64,000 bases of DNA from Papaver somniferum (lineage: Eukaryota; Streptophyta; Magnoliopsida; Ranunculales; Papaveraceae): assembly GCF_003573695.1 (NCBI RefSeq), contig NW_020650859.1, positions 2,418,001 through 2,482,000 on the forward strand, written 5' to 3'. This document shows positions 1 through 11,695 of the stretch, in pieces (position 1 is the first letter of the stretch; each line of letters begins with the position of its first letter). Position numbers and translations under genes: made by a program. The notes under the pieces are model-generated. The model saw only the letters and a program-made list of their open reading frames with translations. It made no database searches and had not been told where the DNA came from.

Positions 1-1147
1 TGTCACTAATAACACCGAGCTTGAAGATTTTATAAATGGATTAAATTACAATGTCGATGATTTATATTTTATGCGTGAGAATTCGGTACTTCGAGGTAAA
101 GTATCTCCTTATCTATTCAACCTTAATTTGGAGTATCTAGATCTTGCCTTCAATGATTTTCAGAAATCAGACATCACACATCAGTTTTCTCATCTAACAA
201 AACTCACCCATCTTGGTCTCTCAAGTTCAAACTTTTCAGCCTCAATTTCGAAACAATTCAGTAATCTAACATTGTTAGAGTACCTCGACCTATCATGCAG
301 TAAGTTTTATGTAAACCGTTTATACACCTCCTGCTTAAAATCACCGTCCACAAAATGGGTTAGAGGTTTAGTAAATCTCCAGGTATTAAGGTTGACTGGT
401 ATTAATCTGTTTCAGGCCACGTCTTCAACAATGGCGAATTTTTCTGAAGATATTTCATATCTTACTAATCTTAGGGATCTCGATATCTGTAATTGCAACA
501 TACCTGGCCCAGTTTTCCCAGTCCATCATTTTCACAATCTCAAAATGAATGGAAACTATGATTTGAATTCCTCATTCCCATTACTACTGGCTAACTTAAC
601 TTCTCTTGAGTTATTTTCTTGTAATTTTCGAGGTTTGCTTCCTTATCTTCCTCAACTTACAAAGCTTGGTGTGAGTTTTAATATTAATCCTGATCAACTA
701 ATAAGGATGTTTCAACTACCATGGCCTAAACTACAAACACTTGAGATATCACAAATTCAATTAACCAAATCCATTCCAAGTTTAATATCAAATGCGCCAA
801 ATTTAGTCTCTCTTTCTGCCACAGAGTGTTCAATTCAAGGATCTTTACCTTCTTCAATCTACAATCTTTCCCGGTTGCAGCATCCAGACCTATCTGATAA
901 CAACATAACAGATTCTGTCCATTCTTCGATCTCCAATCTAAAAGACCGAACTTTTCTCGATTTGTCTGACAATAATCTCCAAGGAACCCTACCAAGTTGC
1001 ATTACAAACCTCCAAAATCTAAGTTACTTTGATGTTTCATCAAACTCAATTACAGGAAAAGTTTCGTTCATCTCTTTGATCAATGAACTGGACTTAACTC
1101 ATCTGGACCTAAGTTCAAACAATTTAACACTTGAATGTTATTTTTGA
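1..1147 (+). pseudogene. LRR receptor-like protein fragment (diverged RLP copy), open at the left edge
   Basis: The reading frame is open from base 2, through the ATG at 71, to a TGA at 1145-1147, so the gene begins outside the window. It encodes consecutive plant extracellular LRRs (LxxLxLSxNxxxGxxPxxI type), with the landmarks KWVRGLVNLQVL and CSIQGSLPSSIYNL that are shared with the three other RLP copies here. It is clearly the most diverged copy. The protein stops right after LSSNNLTLECYF. It therefore lacks the second half of the LRR array, the island domain, the acidic juxtamembrane stretch, the membrane helix and the tail. The next bases are transposon-like, so I read it as a 3'-truncated pseudogene. 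A secreted decoy-like LRR protein is possible but less likely. Confidence 0.8.
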
Positions 1148-1602
1148 ACATCATATTTTGTTTTACAACCTTATAAAAGTTGTCAAAGATTGTCATAAAG
1201 TTAGTATAAAAAAGAACTACAAATCTGACGGAATTGTGATAGTCCATGCATGGTTTATGGTGTGGACTTGCACGCAGGAGGCTCAGGTTCAAATCTCCGC
1301 AACCTCATTTTCCAACATCCTATATTTTTTTACTTCACAACTCTTATAAAAGTTGTTATATATTTTCATAAAAAAAAAACACAAAAAATCCAAAATTGTG
1401 AAGTGTAAGGATGGTTGATGCCAACTCTTTTTCTTAAAGAGTTTCCATTTGTTTTCTTGTCGCAACCCTTTGGTTCTAGGTGTGGGTAATTATGTCATTC
1501 TACAACTTTCCTTTGAAAAAAGTTGTAAAACATGAGATGTTCTACGACTTTTAGAAAAAAGTGGTAGAACTCCAGTTGTAGATGTATATTTTTCCTGTAG
1601 TG
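1148..1602. mobile_element. CACTA-type transposon remnant, right end at 1602
   Basis: The sequence ends in TTTTCCTGTAGTG, the reverse complement of a CACTACAGGAAAA terminus typical of plant CACTA (EnSpm) elements. Inside there are several subterminal motifs of the form ACAACTTT...AAAGTTGT (near 1163-1180, 1337-1355, 1500-1530 and 1538-1566), as expected for transposase-binding repeats. No matching left terminus is visible; the left part merges with the broken RLP frame around 1125-1147. Around 1255-1305 there is also a tRNA-like B-box word (GGTTCAAATCTCC) preceded by a GTGGACTTGCAC stretch, possibly a SINE scrap. No transposase is encoded. Confidence 0.5.
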
Positions 1603-1660
1603 AAATAAGGTCCTAAAGTATGAGATAGTGTGAGAATTTCGGCAAAACTTTTTATAATTG

Positions 1661-2204
1661 TGTTGGAATTTCAACTTCATAATCAACATACTTAGAGCTT
1701 AAACATGATTATGTGAAAACCATATACTGAAATATTTCATAACTCTAGTATTAACATGTTCTTACTACACACTGAATCAGCACTTTAAGTAACTTAGAAT
1801 ACTAGATATACCGAATACTCAAAACAGATTCACAATAAGGAAATAGAAAACAGTAGCTTTGAGGTTTCATGACTCCTGATCTACTTCTATTTCCTCACCT
1901 TAGATTGATGGATAAAACTAATTTTTCTTTTAAAAGAAGTGGGGCTAGAAGAGAGTTCTAGTCATGCTTGTCACATGTCTCTCCAACCTTTCCATCATGA
2001 ATTGGAGTGACATCTCATGGCTACATTAGACAGCTCATAGGACAGCTCAAGCTAGATTAGGTTAAACATAAACATAATTATATAAATGATTAAGATAATA
2101 ATCACACCATATTCTTCATTATACTAAACTGGATTATCTTAAGCTAATCAGACATTACCTTAAGTCAAACATGATTTGTTGCTAAACCAACATTAAGTCT
2201 AACA
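1661..2204 (-). repeat. LTR (3' LTR in element orientation)
   Basis: Direct repeat of 6022-6562, with TG...CA ends. The two LTRs differ at scattered positions (for example cagcactttaag versus catcattttaag), so the insertion is not very recent. It is flanked outside by AATTG. Confidence 0.88.
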
Positions 2205-2590
2205 TTCTCCCACTTGGTTAGCAACAAATTCTTTACTGAAAACTGCATGCTCAAGTCTAAAAGGCACGCTCGGATTCGACTATGGAGATCCATACACCAT
2301 TTAAGAGATGCATACGCCATTTCTACAATCAGAAAACTAGACGAACCATTTTATACTCAAATAAACTGCACTTTAAACTTTATGCATACCTTTAAATGGC
2401 TTAACCTTATGCCAAAACAAGCTGCACTTTAAACTTTATTTTTCAAACCAGAAAATTTAAACTTGAATCAATCTTTATATGATCTCACCGCAACTTTATA
2501 TGCTCTTACCGCAATCAATATGATTTCCTTAATGATTTCGAGATACGTCTCCGTCGAGACAAGTATACAAGTGACTCAATATGAGGTATG

Positions 2591-3121
2591 TCAAGACATT
2601 TAACATCTCCGACGAGAATAACTGGCTCAATTGAGGTATGTCAAGACATTTAACATCTCCGAAGAGATACATCTCCAAAGAGAATAACTGGCTCAATTGA
2701 GGTATGTCAAGACATTTAACATCTACGAAGATATACATCTCCGACGAGAATAACTGGCTCAATTAAGGTATGTCAAGACATTTAACATCTCCGAAGAGAT
2801 ACATCTCCAAAGAGAATAACTGGATCAATTGAGTTATGTCAAGACATTTAACATCTTCGAAGAAATGCATCTCCGAAGAGAATAATTGTCTCAATTAAGG
2901 TATGTCAAGACATTTAACATCTACGAAGAGATACATCTCCGACGAGAATAACTGGCTCAATTGAGGTATCTCAAGACATTTAACATCTCCGTAGAGATAC
3001 ATATCCAAAGGGAATAACTGGCTCAATTGAGGTACGTCAAGACATTTAGCATCTCCGAAGAAATACATCTACGACGAGAATAACTGGCTCAATTGAGCTA
3101 TGTCAAGACATTTAACATATC
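2591..3121. repeat. 66-bp tandem repeat array inside the LTR retrotransposon
   Basis: The anchor TCAAGACATTTA recurs at 2591, 2641, 2707, 2773, 2839, 2905, 2971, 3037 and 3103. Every interval is exactly 66 bp except the first (50 bp, a 16-bp internal deletion). Each unit contains CTCCGAAGAGATACATCTCC and AGAATAACTGGCTCAATTGA; the inner CTCCGAAGAG / CTCCAAAGAG pair suggests that the unit itself arose from a shorter duplication. Units differ by point changes only. There are stop codons in most frames, so it is not coding. Confidence 0.93.
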
Positions 3122-3310
3122 CACTTATTTTCCATTTGTTAAACACCATAAACAGCAAACAAGTTATATAGCAAGAAGAAGTACTCATTTAAGATAAACA
3201 AAACATTATCAAACCCCCATTGTTCTTCATAAAACTGCCATTTGCAATGTTCTAAACACTTTTACTATACACAGATAAAACATTATAATTGATTGATTAC
3301 CATCAGGTGC

Positions 3311-3661
3311 ACCTTTGGGTAAACCATGATGTACAAGGATCTTTACTTCCAAGTTTCAAAACTTTATTTCACAACATACATGCTTATTATCATTTTAAAC
3401 ATCTATATATACAAATGAAACAGATAGCATCTGAATAAGCACACATAAACATCTTAAACTTAAAATACAAGACTCGATATCATCGCGAAACACCTTTGGG
3501 CAGAATTGCGGCATACATGATTCAAACCTAACAAGTTTTAGATCAACATTTCATGCATAGAAATAACAACTCTATTAAACCTTTGGGTTCAATAAATCAC
3601 AAGATTCAATAATTAGGAACATGATTCATTCCAAATATCACAAATATGAATTACCTTTGGG
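3311..3661. repeat. Dispersed ACCTTTGGG motif in the LTR element interior
   Basis: The 9-mer ACCTTTGGG occurs exactly at 3311, 3492, 3579 and 3653, with a degenerate form CTTTTGGG near 4247. The flanking sequence is not conserved between occurrences. It looks like a short recurrent cis-motif rather than a tandem duplication. Its role is unknown. Confidence 0.5.
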
Positions 3662-6021
3662 AAAAACTCATACTTATAACATCTGGAAAAATCATAAACA
3701 AACCTTTCTTTTACCGAAAACTGATGAAGAGCTTCTTTGCTACTTTTTGTTTTCCATGGTTTGTACCACCAACATCTTCATATCTTTCTCAACCTTGAAG
3801 TTGACTGATTTTATCATTCAACTATTAGAGCCAACACCCTTTTCTTCATGATAGATAGTTCCGTGGGACTGTAAAATCCATCTTTGCCTTTTACCAGACA
3901 TTTTTTCACTACTTGACTCAACATCTGATGCATAACCACCAAAACCATTCATCACTTTATCTACATCTTGGTCCTTGCCACATGAAACCAATACCTTGTA
4001 GCACAACACTTTCGGTATTGATTTTCTGCAATAGTCCTTCCAAAATAACTAGATAACCGAAACACTTCATTATCATTAGATAACCCTTTCATACTCTCAA
4101 AGCATCGCTTTGGAGACACTTAGTCGAGCAATGGGAGTTACAAAATGTCTTCAATCACAACTTTCAGAAAGAGAAGTCAAATGATTATACCTTAAGTTTA
4201 AATCTGTACTTTAAAGAAAATAATATACTTTAAACTTTACTATCAAACTTTTGGGTTTAATAGACAAGTTAAATAAAAGTACCTCAACGACCAGCTAACT
4301 TGTTCTCAAGAATGTTTAGCCTCCAAAATTATTGCAGAAAGCTAAATTTGCGTTTGCTATTTTAACATTCTTTCGATCCATAGTGTTCAACCATAAGCAG
4401 TAATTTCCTGCTTCCACGACATCTTAAACTTTATTCTTCATGTCAGCTAAAAAACTATCTTTATGAGGAAATTTAAACCACTGTAAGAAGTTCACTATAA
4501 CCGAGACTTTGATGACTTCAGTAAGCCCCTTACAAGTACTGAGCATACATAGAAAATTTTGCTCCCACTGAACCAGGGAAGTACTTGCATCAAATACTTT
4601 CAATAATCAGCTACCGATACAACTAAAATTAGTTGACCCTTAAGACCCAGATACGTTCCGACTTGTTGTGTTCAATGATGATGATATAAGAAATATTTTC
4701 AGTAGAGAAAACTTATACAAGGATGGAGGTTGGTATACTCGGACCAGCTCATCTACTGCATCACCAACGAGACCAAAAAACTTAGGTTGCTTGTTCTTTG
4801 CTATAGTGCATCACCAACGAGACCAAAAAGTCCCGGAATAGAACAAGTCCAACAACTTCATTAAACTCCAATATAATACTTCCACTTGTAACTTTTGATG
4901 ATATCATTGTTGTGTGCTTCATTATGAACACAAATAATTCCATGGTATCAGCTTTTCCATATCAAAGCAAGATGCAATCAGGATGGTATTACACAGAACT
5001 AATATGAAAACACTCCAACATCTTCAAATGCTCCATATGCAGCATCCATGATGCTTTCATTCCGTTTAAGTTAGAATCTTTGCCTGCGTTTGTGGTTGGA
5101 TCATCCTTCCATATTAAAATTTCTGCTGAAAACATCAACCATACAATCACCAAGACTCGAAGAACAGAAGCAGCAGCAAGACAAGCTTGTCTCATAACTG
5201 AATTGAGTGATTCTCTTACCACTTGAGTTAATCCCTTAATTTCCTTGTCATTTAAGCATCAAACCAGTCAGCGTCTTCAGAGGCGGAAAATCTCACAAAG
5301 TTAGGTAAGTACCATTCATTTCTAACTTTCTGAACTGAACATTTCTTTGGCGAGAGGCAAAATACAAGATCTCTGCCACCAGCTATAACTTATTCTGGAA
5401 GTTCTTTCCATTTGTCAAACACCCACAGTTCACTACTGCCAACAAAACCACGGGAAAAATTCCATGGAACTACTTATCTTGTTGTTCCTGGATGTCTTGT
5501 TCTTTAATAGCAAGTACAAACATGCCCCAGAACAGTTTAATCTTTTACACACACATGTCAATGACAAGTCTTAACAATTAACACACCATCATCTTACTGA
5601 AAATTAGACCATTACCAATAATATCATGACATGACTTTCAAATAGAGTGTAAAAACAGCTTCAGGCAAACTCATCTAGTTATTCGTTAGTATAAGTATGC
5701 GTGTTTTTAAAAGCAACAGATGAGTCATCAACATGAATCAATCAGTAAGATAAGAGTCATCACTTTATGCAGTTACAGACCTGTAGTCTTAACTACCAAT
5801 AGTCAAAACAACGTGCGAAAACAGAACATAGACTTGAATATATGATCCATACTCAAACCATACGCTTAAACAATACAGTTTTGATATGTAATCAGCTTAA
5901 CCTATATCAGATTATACCTCATGCTGTCAACAACAAAATTCATAAGCAGCTTAACCAAAAGCAGAATTGTGTATATACCCTTGTTGAGGAACATGAAATA
6001 ACTAGGGAAATAAAAGTAGAA

Positions 6022-6562
6022 TGTTGGAATTTCAGCTTCATAATCAACATACTTTAAGCTTAAACATGATTATGTGAAAACCATATAATGAAATATATCA
6101 CAACTCTGGTATTAACATGTTCTTACCACACACTAAATCATCATTTTAAGCAACTTAGAACAATATGTATACCTAATACTCAAAACATATTCACAACAAG
6201 GAAATAGAAAACAATATCTTTGAGGTTTCATGACTTATGATCTACTTGTATTTCCTCACCTTAGATTGATAGATAAAACTAATTTTTCTTTTAAAAGAAG
6301 TGAGGCTCGAAGAGAGTCCTAGTCATGCTTTCCACATGTCTCTCCAACCTTTCCATCATGAGTTGGAGTGAAATCTCATGGCTATATTAGACATCTCATA
6401 CAACTCAAGCTATATTAGTTTAAACATAAACATGATTATATAAATGATTAAGAAAATAATCACACCATAATCTTCATTATACTAAACTGGATTATCTTAA
6501 GCTAATCAGGCATTACCTTAAGTCAAACATGATTTGTTGCTAAACCAACATTAAGTCTAACA
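6022..6562 (-). repeat. LTR (5' LTR in element orientation)
   Basis: Partner of 1661-2204, starting TGTTGGAATT and ending AAGTCTAACA, followed immediately by the target duplication AATTG. The interior side is rich in A and G (GGGAAATAAAAGTAGA), which could mimic a polypurine tract for the + orientation. The better tract at the other LTR argues for minus orientation. Confidence 0.87.
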
Positions 6563-6567
6563 AATTG

Positions 6568-9496
6568 TTCCAAACCGTTTTTGTTTTCAATCGATCGATT
6601 CTTCATATCTTAGCTAAATTAAAATAAAAAGAAATTTGGGGTAAATTAAAATAAGTCTGTAGTGCATTTGTAAGATGTTTTCAAAAATTCAAACAAATTT
6701 GGCATAGATTTTAATTTAAAGGAAGCTGAAGAAAGAATAGAGTGCTAGCGTTGCAAAAACGCCAACCACAACGCGCCTTGTTTTCCCTCCACTTGGATGC
6801 TTTTTATTTTATTCATTTAATTTTCCTAACCAAGTGTAACTGCAGGAAATCCTACAGCCCACCCAATTCTCCAATCATAGATTTAAACCTCATTTCAACA
6901 TGAAAAATAAGATAAAAGTGTTAAAATGTTAACGAGACACAAGATTTTTACATGGTTCGATCTATAATGGGAATGGGAAATACATCCATAGTTCTTCACT
7001 ATAATATTTTGGGTTACATAAGACTCCATTAATGAGTTTTTGTGGAGCTCTAAGTTATGGTAGAGGAAGAAGAAGAAGATAATAGAGAAAATAAAATCCG
7101 ATCCCTTTCTCTCTCTTAGCCTTTTTTTTTAAGTACTAGAGAGTAGAAGTGAATTTACAATTGTATCCTTTGCTTACTAATTAAGCTAACTAAGGTAGGT
7201 AAATATGTAGGTAATCCTATATTACTAAGTTGCTACTACTCTTGTATGGAGCCACGCGCGATTCACAATATTGGTATCTACGTTTTGCCTCTTTTTTCTT
7301 GATGTAGCTTGAAGAGCGATCCTTAAGAAAAAAATCCGTGTTGGTGTAGCTTCTTGAGCGAGACACGTGGTGTTAGAGTATTCTTTGATCTTCATTGCTG
7401 AAGGAAATGAGCGAAAAAATACAAACTCTTAAAGTATATACTTTCTTCCATTCTTTTGCGAAGTTCCGAAGCTTTGCGAATTAATAAGAAGTATCATTTC
7501 CTTGAAATATATGAAGTATAAAGTACCAATCCTCGAAGTGTAAGTAGAAAAGTAAGAAATATCGTGCTAGCAGTATAAAAATTGTTCATCTTCGAATTCC
7601 AATAAAGTTCCGAAATTTTGTTATTGTTGATCACAAGTTATTGTTGGACCCCTTAATATTACCTCAATTTTGCCTCTGTATTCTTGGTTTGGATATTGTT
7701 GAAGATTTTATTACAAGCTCCCTTTTCTTTGTTCATATGCGAGAATGATTGCAAGTGACGGATTGAGCTTTGGTGATGATATCTTAGTGTGACTTTGAAG
7801 GTGTCGTTGATGCGAAGTATTTTTCTGATTCTAACTTCGATAATGAATTGATAATATGTTTTTCGTTCTTGTATTGCCTCATTTATTGTCTTTCTTCGTA
7901 TGTAATGGTATAATATCTTCAATTCGTTGTTGCGAAAGAACTGAGCGAGAGAGTTGTGTATTTGTTCGGTGATGTTATTCTATTAATTTTGCCTTAGCTT
8001 TCATGATATTGGTTCATTCGTACTTTTTTTTAACTACATTATTCTCTTTTCTTGTCTGTCTTTGATTTTCTCTTTTTTGCCTCTGCCTTTGATTTGCTAA
8101 ATGCTTTGTTACGAGATAGTGAATTATTTACAGATTATCTTCCCTTGAATTATATGAAAATTGAAGTATCATTAAAAGTATATAATATAATCCGAAGTAG
8201 TATAAGAAGTATGCGAAGTATTTGTGACTAATAATCTTCAAGACGTATGAATAATAAGAAATCCGAAGTATTGAAGTATCCGAAGTATAGATAAGAAGTA
8301 TTAATTTTCCTCTATGTTGTGCTCTCATGGAAATAATGTCTGATTATGGTATCTTCTTCATATACTTTGTTGTTGTTGAGAACTTTTGGTATTCACGAGC
8401 GATTATATTATTTGGGAACAATTCTGACCGAGAAAGTAAAGGACATAAAGTGTTTGTGATATTCCATACTTGCCTCTATTCTTTTCTTACGAGGGAGAAA
8501 TTGTTGATGAAGAATGGGGTGACCAAGATGTTTTGAGTGGTGATGGCGTTGTTGTGGGTATAAAATACTTCTCTCTTTGGATTGGTTGTGTCGGTCTTCC
8601 TTCTTGTCTTGCCTCAACTTCTTGCATAATATCGACTCATCTTTAATTCATTATGCGAAATTATTCCTCATTTATAAAATTTGGAGAATGCTTATGCTCT
8701 GATAATGCTTAGGCGATGCTTATGCCATGAAAATGCTTATGTGATGCTTATGGGATGAAATGCTTATGCGATGCTTATGGGATGAGAATGCTTATCTATT
8801 GTTTATAAAATGGAATGTATAGATAATGTGTGTTATACTTATTTCATTGTGTTGCGAGAATCTTGATATTACTTCTTGTTTTTTCCATTCTCCATTGCAT
8901 AATATTTGTGCTTCGCATGTTCATTGATCTTCGCACGTTCATTGTTCGTCGCATGTTCATTTTCTTGTACTTCGTTGCCTCTATTCTAGTTATTGCCTCG
9001 GCTACATATTCTTCTCATTCATTTCTTCGTCCAATTTAACTCGCGTATTGTGTTACTTCGTTGCCTCCAATCTTGCTCCTACATATTAATATGTATAACA
9101 TAGCAATAGTATAATCAAAATAATATGAATATTTTGTCAAATATTAATATCATGCTAGACTTTAAAGTATTTCGCAAGCAATACAATTTTCTTGAAATTT
9201 CCTAATAGTTTGCTTGGGAGAACGTGTCTCCTTATTTTATTATTTCTCGCATATTTTTTTTTCATTTTCTTCGTGGCTCAAATTATTTGCATCTTTCCTT
9301 TGCTTTTTTTTCTTTGTTCTTGGAATATTCATCGATCTTCGCATATTCATTATTCCTCGCATGTTTATTTTTCCTCGCGTTTAGCTCCTCGCATTTCGAT
9401 TTAGCTCCTCACTCCCCGCATGTCCGTTTAGCTCTTCGTATTTGTTTTTTATTCCCTTTTCATAGTACCCTTTAATATTCCTTTATCACTGATTTC

Positions 9497-9500
<4 letters not shown>
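6568..9500. other. Gene-free repeat-derived region
   Basis: No coding frame with family similarity is visible. Around 6930-7030 the sequence (TGTTAACGAGACACAAG, ACATGGTTCG) resembles the start or leader of plant LTR elements. Between 7400 and 8320 the words GAAGTAT and CGAAGTAT recur many times, and at 8690-8800 a short tandem GATGCTTATG/GATAATGCTTA repeat is present. From 8880 to 9440 the words CGCATGTTCATT and CCTCGCAT recur. The whole is best read as the decayed, non-coding part of one or more retroelements; class not determined. Confidence 0.45.

Positions 9501-9553
<53 letters not shown>
9501..9553. repeat. (TA)n microsatellite
   Basis: An uninterrupted TA dinucleotide run of about 53 bp, followed by TTACGAGG. 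Such runs are prone to length errors in assembly. Confidence 0.97.
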
Positions 9554-9555
<2 letters not shown>

Positions 9556-10740
9556 CGAGGTTTTATTGCGCCTCCTAGTTAAAGTCTTATTGCGCCTCAC
9601 CCTATTTTTTAGGGTATTAATTTTCACGACGAAGTCTTTGGCGCTCATTATACTTACAAATAATGATCCATTAACCTCGCCTTAGCTATCATATTATTAG
9701 CTCGTCAGGGTAATTTCGTGACAATACGACGGGCCTAGCTATTCATGTGAATAGTAACCCCAAGAGATTGTCGTCTTTATGGTCATGCAACTCCATAATC
9801 TGGAGGGTGTCGTTCCTTTACATTCTCCCTGACTGCTCCTTCAGGGAAGTTACCCCTAACATGCATGTTGAGATCTTCCCATCCGGTCATGCCAACAATT
9901 AGTTGTTTTCATGACCTTTTATCCCTTCTCCGATATGGCTCATGGTTACGGAGTCACACCCTAAGTGGGTTTTTTTGGGGACCAAGTGCATCGTAGCCAA
10001 GACTTGCTGAACGGTAATGTCCAGTAACGCTCCAGACGTCTCAGGAACCCGTAGCTCAACCGAATACGTCAGCGCCTTTTGTTATATTTCTGCACCCCTT
10101 ACCGAAGGCCGTCATCATAAAGAGGGACCCTCGTCGGATAGGTCTTATAATTGATCCTATTTGATGTCTCTGAGGTTATCCAACCATGACGTGTGTCAGG
10201 TCTTACGTATGTGCCTCTTGCACTATGTGAGAACTAGGGTGCACGCCATAAATTGGGTCCCCAGCCTCCCTAAGTAGCGGTTTTAAATTTTTTTAATTTG
10301 GGGGTCTTACGCTGCCTCATAATGAGGTCTTACTGTCCTGTTGAAGAGGTTTTATTTTCCCCCGTTGATTATTTGTGTATTTGCTTGTTTTCTCTTTTAC
10401 TTGTATATTTGAGTCTTATTGCGCCTTGTTGAATAAGGTCTTATTTTTCCCTTTTCTTCTACTTATATATATGTTATCTCGCTGCGATGACGAAATGTTG
10501 CTTTAATACGGTTCGATGTTGGTGCCTCTCTCGTGCAAAAAATATATTGTTTGAGGCTGTATTGGGCTGCTTTATTATTCATTAAATCTAGTGGACTGCA
10601 ATCAAACTGGGCTTGGATGTTTTCTTTGTAGAGAACTTTTCGCTGGTTTTAAAAGAGTGAAAGTTACAGTCACACTCATTTTTCAAACCCACGCCCGTAA
10701 ATCTGAAGGCGCGCACCCATTTTTTAGGGAAAAATATTCT
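9554..10740. other. Higher-GC non-coding block, probably retroelement LTR or untranslated region
   Basis: The composition changes at the TA microsatellite: this block is richer in GC than its surroundings and contains recurring GTCTTATTGCGCCTC phrases (9564, 9588, 10413) and GAGGTCTTA/GAGGTTTTA variants. No frame of more than about 60 codons resembles a known protein. The phrase style is that of plant gypsy LTR or 3' non-coding regions, but no paired LTR, primer site or target duplication could be found. Confidence 0.35.
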
Positions 10741-10749
10741 CAAACCCAA

Positions 10750-11239
10750 AGTTTATAAAATTCTATTTCATTCTTTTTTCTTCTTCTTCTTCATCTTCAA
10801 TTTATTTTCTCTGAAAGTTACAGAGATTCGAGAATTGAAAGGGGGTTTTACATCTGTTAGTTCAAGAACACAAGAGGAAGGAGAATTACAGCTGCTACTG
10901 TTGTTGTTGTTGTTAATGAAGTTAGGGTTTTGAATCTAAGGTTGAAACTGAGCTGAAATTGATCGAATCTGAAGATGGTGATAGTTTATAAAATTACGTT
11001 TCGTTCTTTTTTTCTTCTTCTTCTTGATCTTCAATTCCTTTTCTCTAAAATTGGGTGATAAAATCAACGGAAAGTTATAGAGATTCGAGAATTGAAAGAG
11101 GGTTCTACATCTATTACGCTCAAGAACACAAGAGGAAGGCGAATTACAGCCGCTACTGTTGTTGTTGTTAATAAAGTTAGGGTTTTGAATCTAAGGTTGA
11201 AACTGAGCTGAAATTGCTCGAATATGAAGATGGTGATAG
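10750..11239. repeat. Tandem duplication of a ~235-255-bp unit
   Basis: Copy A (10750-10984) and copy B (10983-11239) share AGTTTATAAAATT at the start, a (TTC)n tract, AGATTCGAGAATTGAAAG, AAGAACACAAGAGGAAGG, a GTTGTTGTTGTT tract, GTTGAAACTGAGCTGAAATT and a common end GATGGTGATAG. Copy B has about 25 extra bases in the middle. The pyrimidine-rich start followed by purine-rich sequence looks like a gene 5' leader, possibly captured, but no open frame continues from it. Confidence 0.85.
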
Positions 11240-11695
11240 ATTTGTGTTTGTTGCTGTTAAGAATTGGTGTTTGAGAGGAATTTGTGGTTGGTAAGGGATC
11301 GAGACAGAACTGAGTCGATGTTGGAGCTGGATTCTCGACTGATGGTGGAATTGTATTGGTAATTGAAGCTGATCAACTGACTAGAAATGGAGATTCTGGT
11401 GATGAAAATAACATGAGAACAAGGAGAGTGAATTGCAGGTGCAGGTGATGCTAATATGGACCTGCAGAGGCTGTATGTATGATAAATGGCCTAAGGTAAT
11501 GGTCTTGAGTTGTTCTGTATCTGCAGTTGAAGTATGGTTGGAATATTATGAATTCATAAAGGGTAGAGACAGATTCAGGTGTGTTGTATGCTCTAGATGA
11601 ATGTTTAGGAACTGAAACTGTGTAGCAGGTGGTTGGTAGTGAAGTTGGAGCTACAAAAATTATGCAACATAATAGGTTTTGGTGCAGTGAACAGA
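11240..11695. other. No gene seen; leader to the palindrome array
   Basis: A purine-rich stretch with several GGTGATG and GAGATTCTGG phrases and no coding support on either strand. The minus-strand open frame at 11451-11714 has no recognisable family signature. Confidence 0.3.

Larger units (their letters stand above)
1661..6562 (-). mobile_element. Complete non-autonomous LTR retrotransposon with 5-bp target duplication
   Basis: Two direct repeats of about 540 bp (1661-2204 and 6022-6562) start TGTTGGAATT and end TCTAACA, and are flanked by an identical 5-bp target duplication AATTG (1656-1660 and 6563-6567). Just inside the left LTR the + strand reads TTCTCCCACTTGG. On the minus strand this is the copia-like polypurine tract CCAAGTGGGAGAA abutting TGTTAG, so the element is oriented on the minus strand with its 3' LTR on the left. 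I do not see a standard tRNA-Met binding site next to the other LTR. The 3.8-kb interior has no gag or pol frame; it holds a 66-bp tandem array and spaced ACCTTTGGG motifs. It must have moved using proteins of another element. It falls in the LARD class by size, family unknown. Confidence 0.88.

Noticed and set aside
2530..2762. Minus-strand 77-aa frame with repeated SQLFSSEMY motifs as a repeat protein
   Set aside because: It is just the 66-bp tandem array read in one frame (66 is divisible by 3); other units contain stops and there is no coding context.
4989..5222. Minus-strand 77-aa frame in the LTR element as a residual pol gene
   Set aside because: No copia or gypsy motif (protease DSG, integrase, YVDD, RNase H) is visible; it is most likely chance.
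9192..9475. Overlapping plus-strand frames rich in Phe/Leu/Ile as a membrane protein
   Set aside because: The hydrophobicity results from T-rich repeated DNA (TTCATTTTC, CCTCGCAT); there is no conserved pattern and two overlapping frames look equally hydrophobic.
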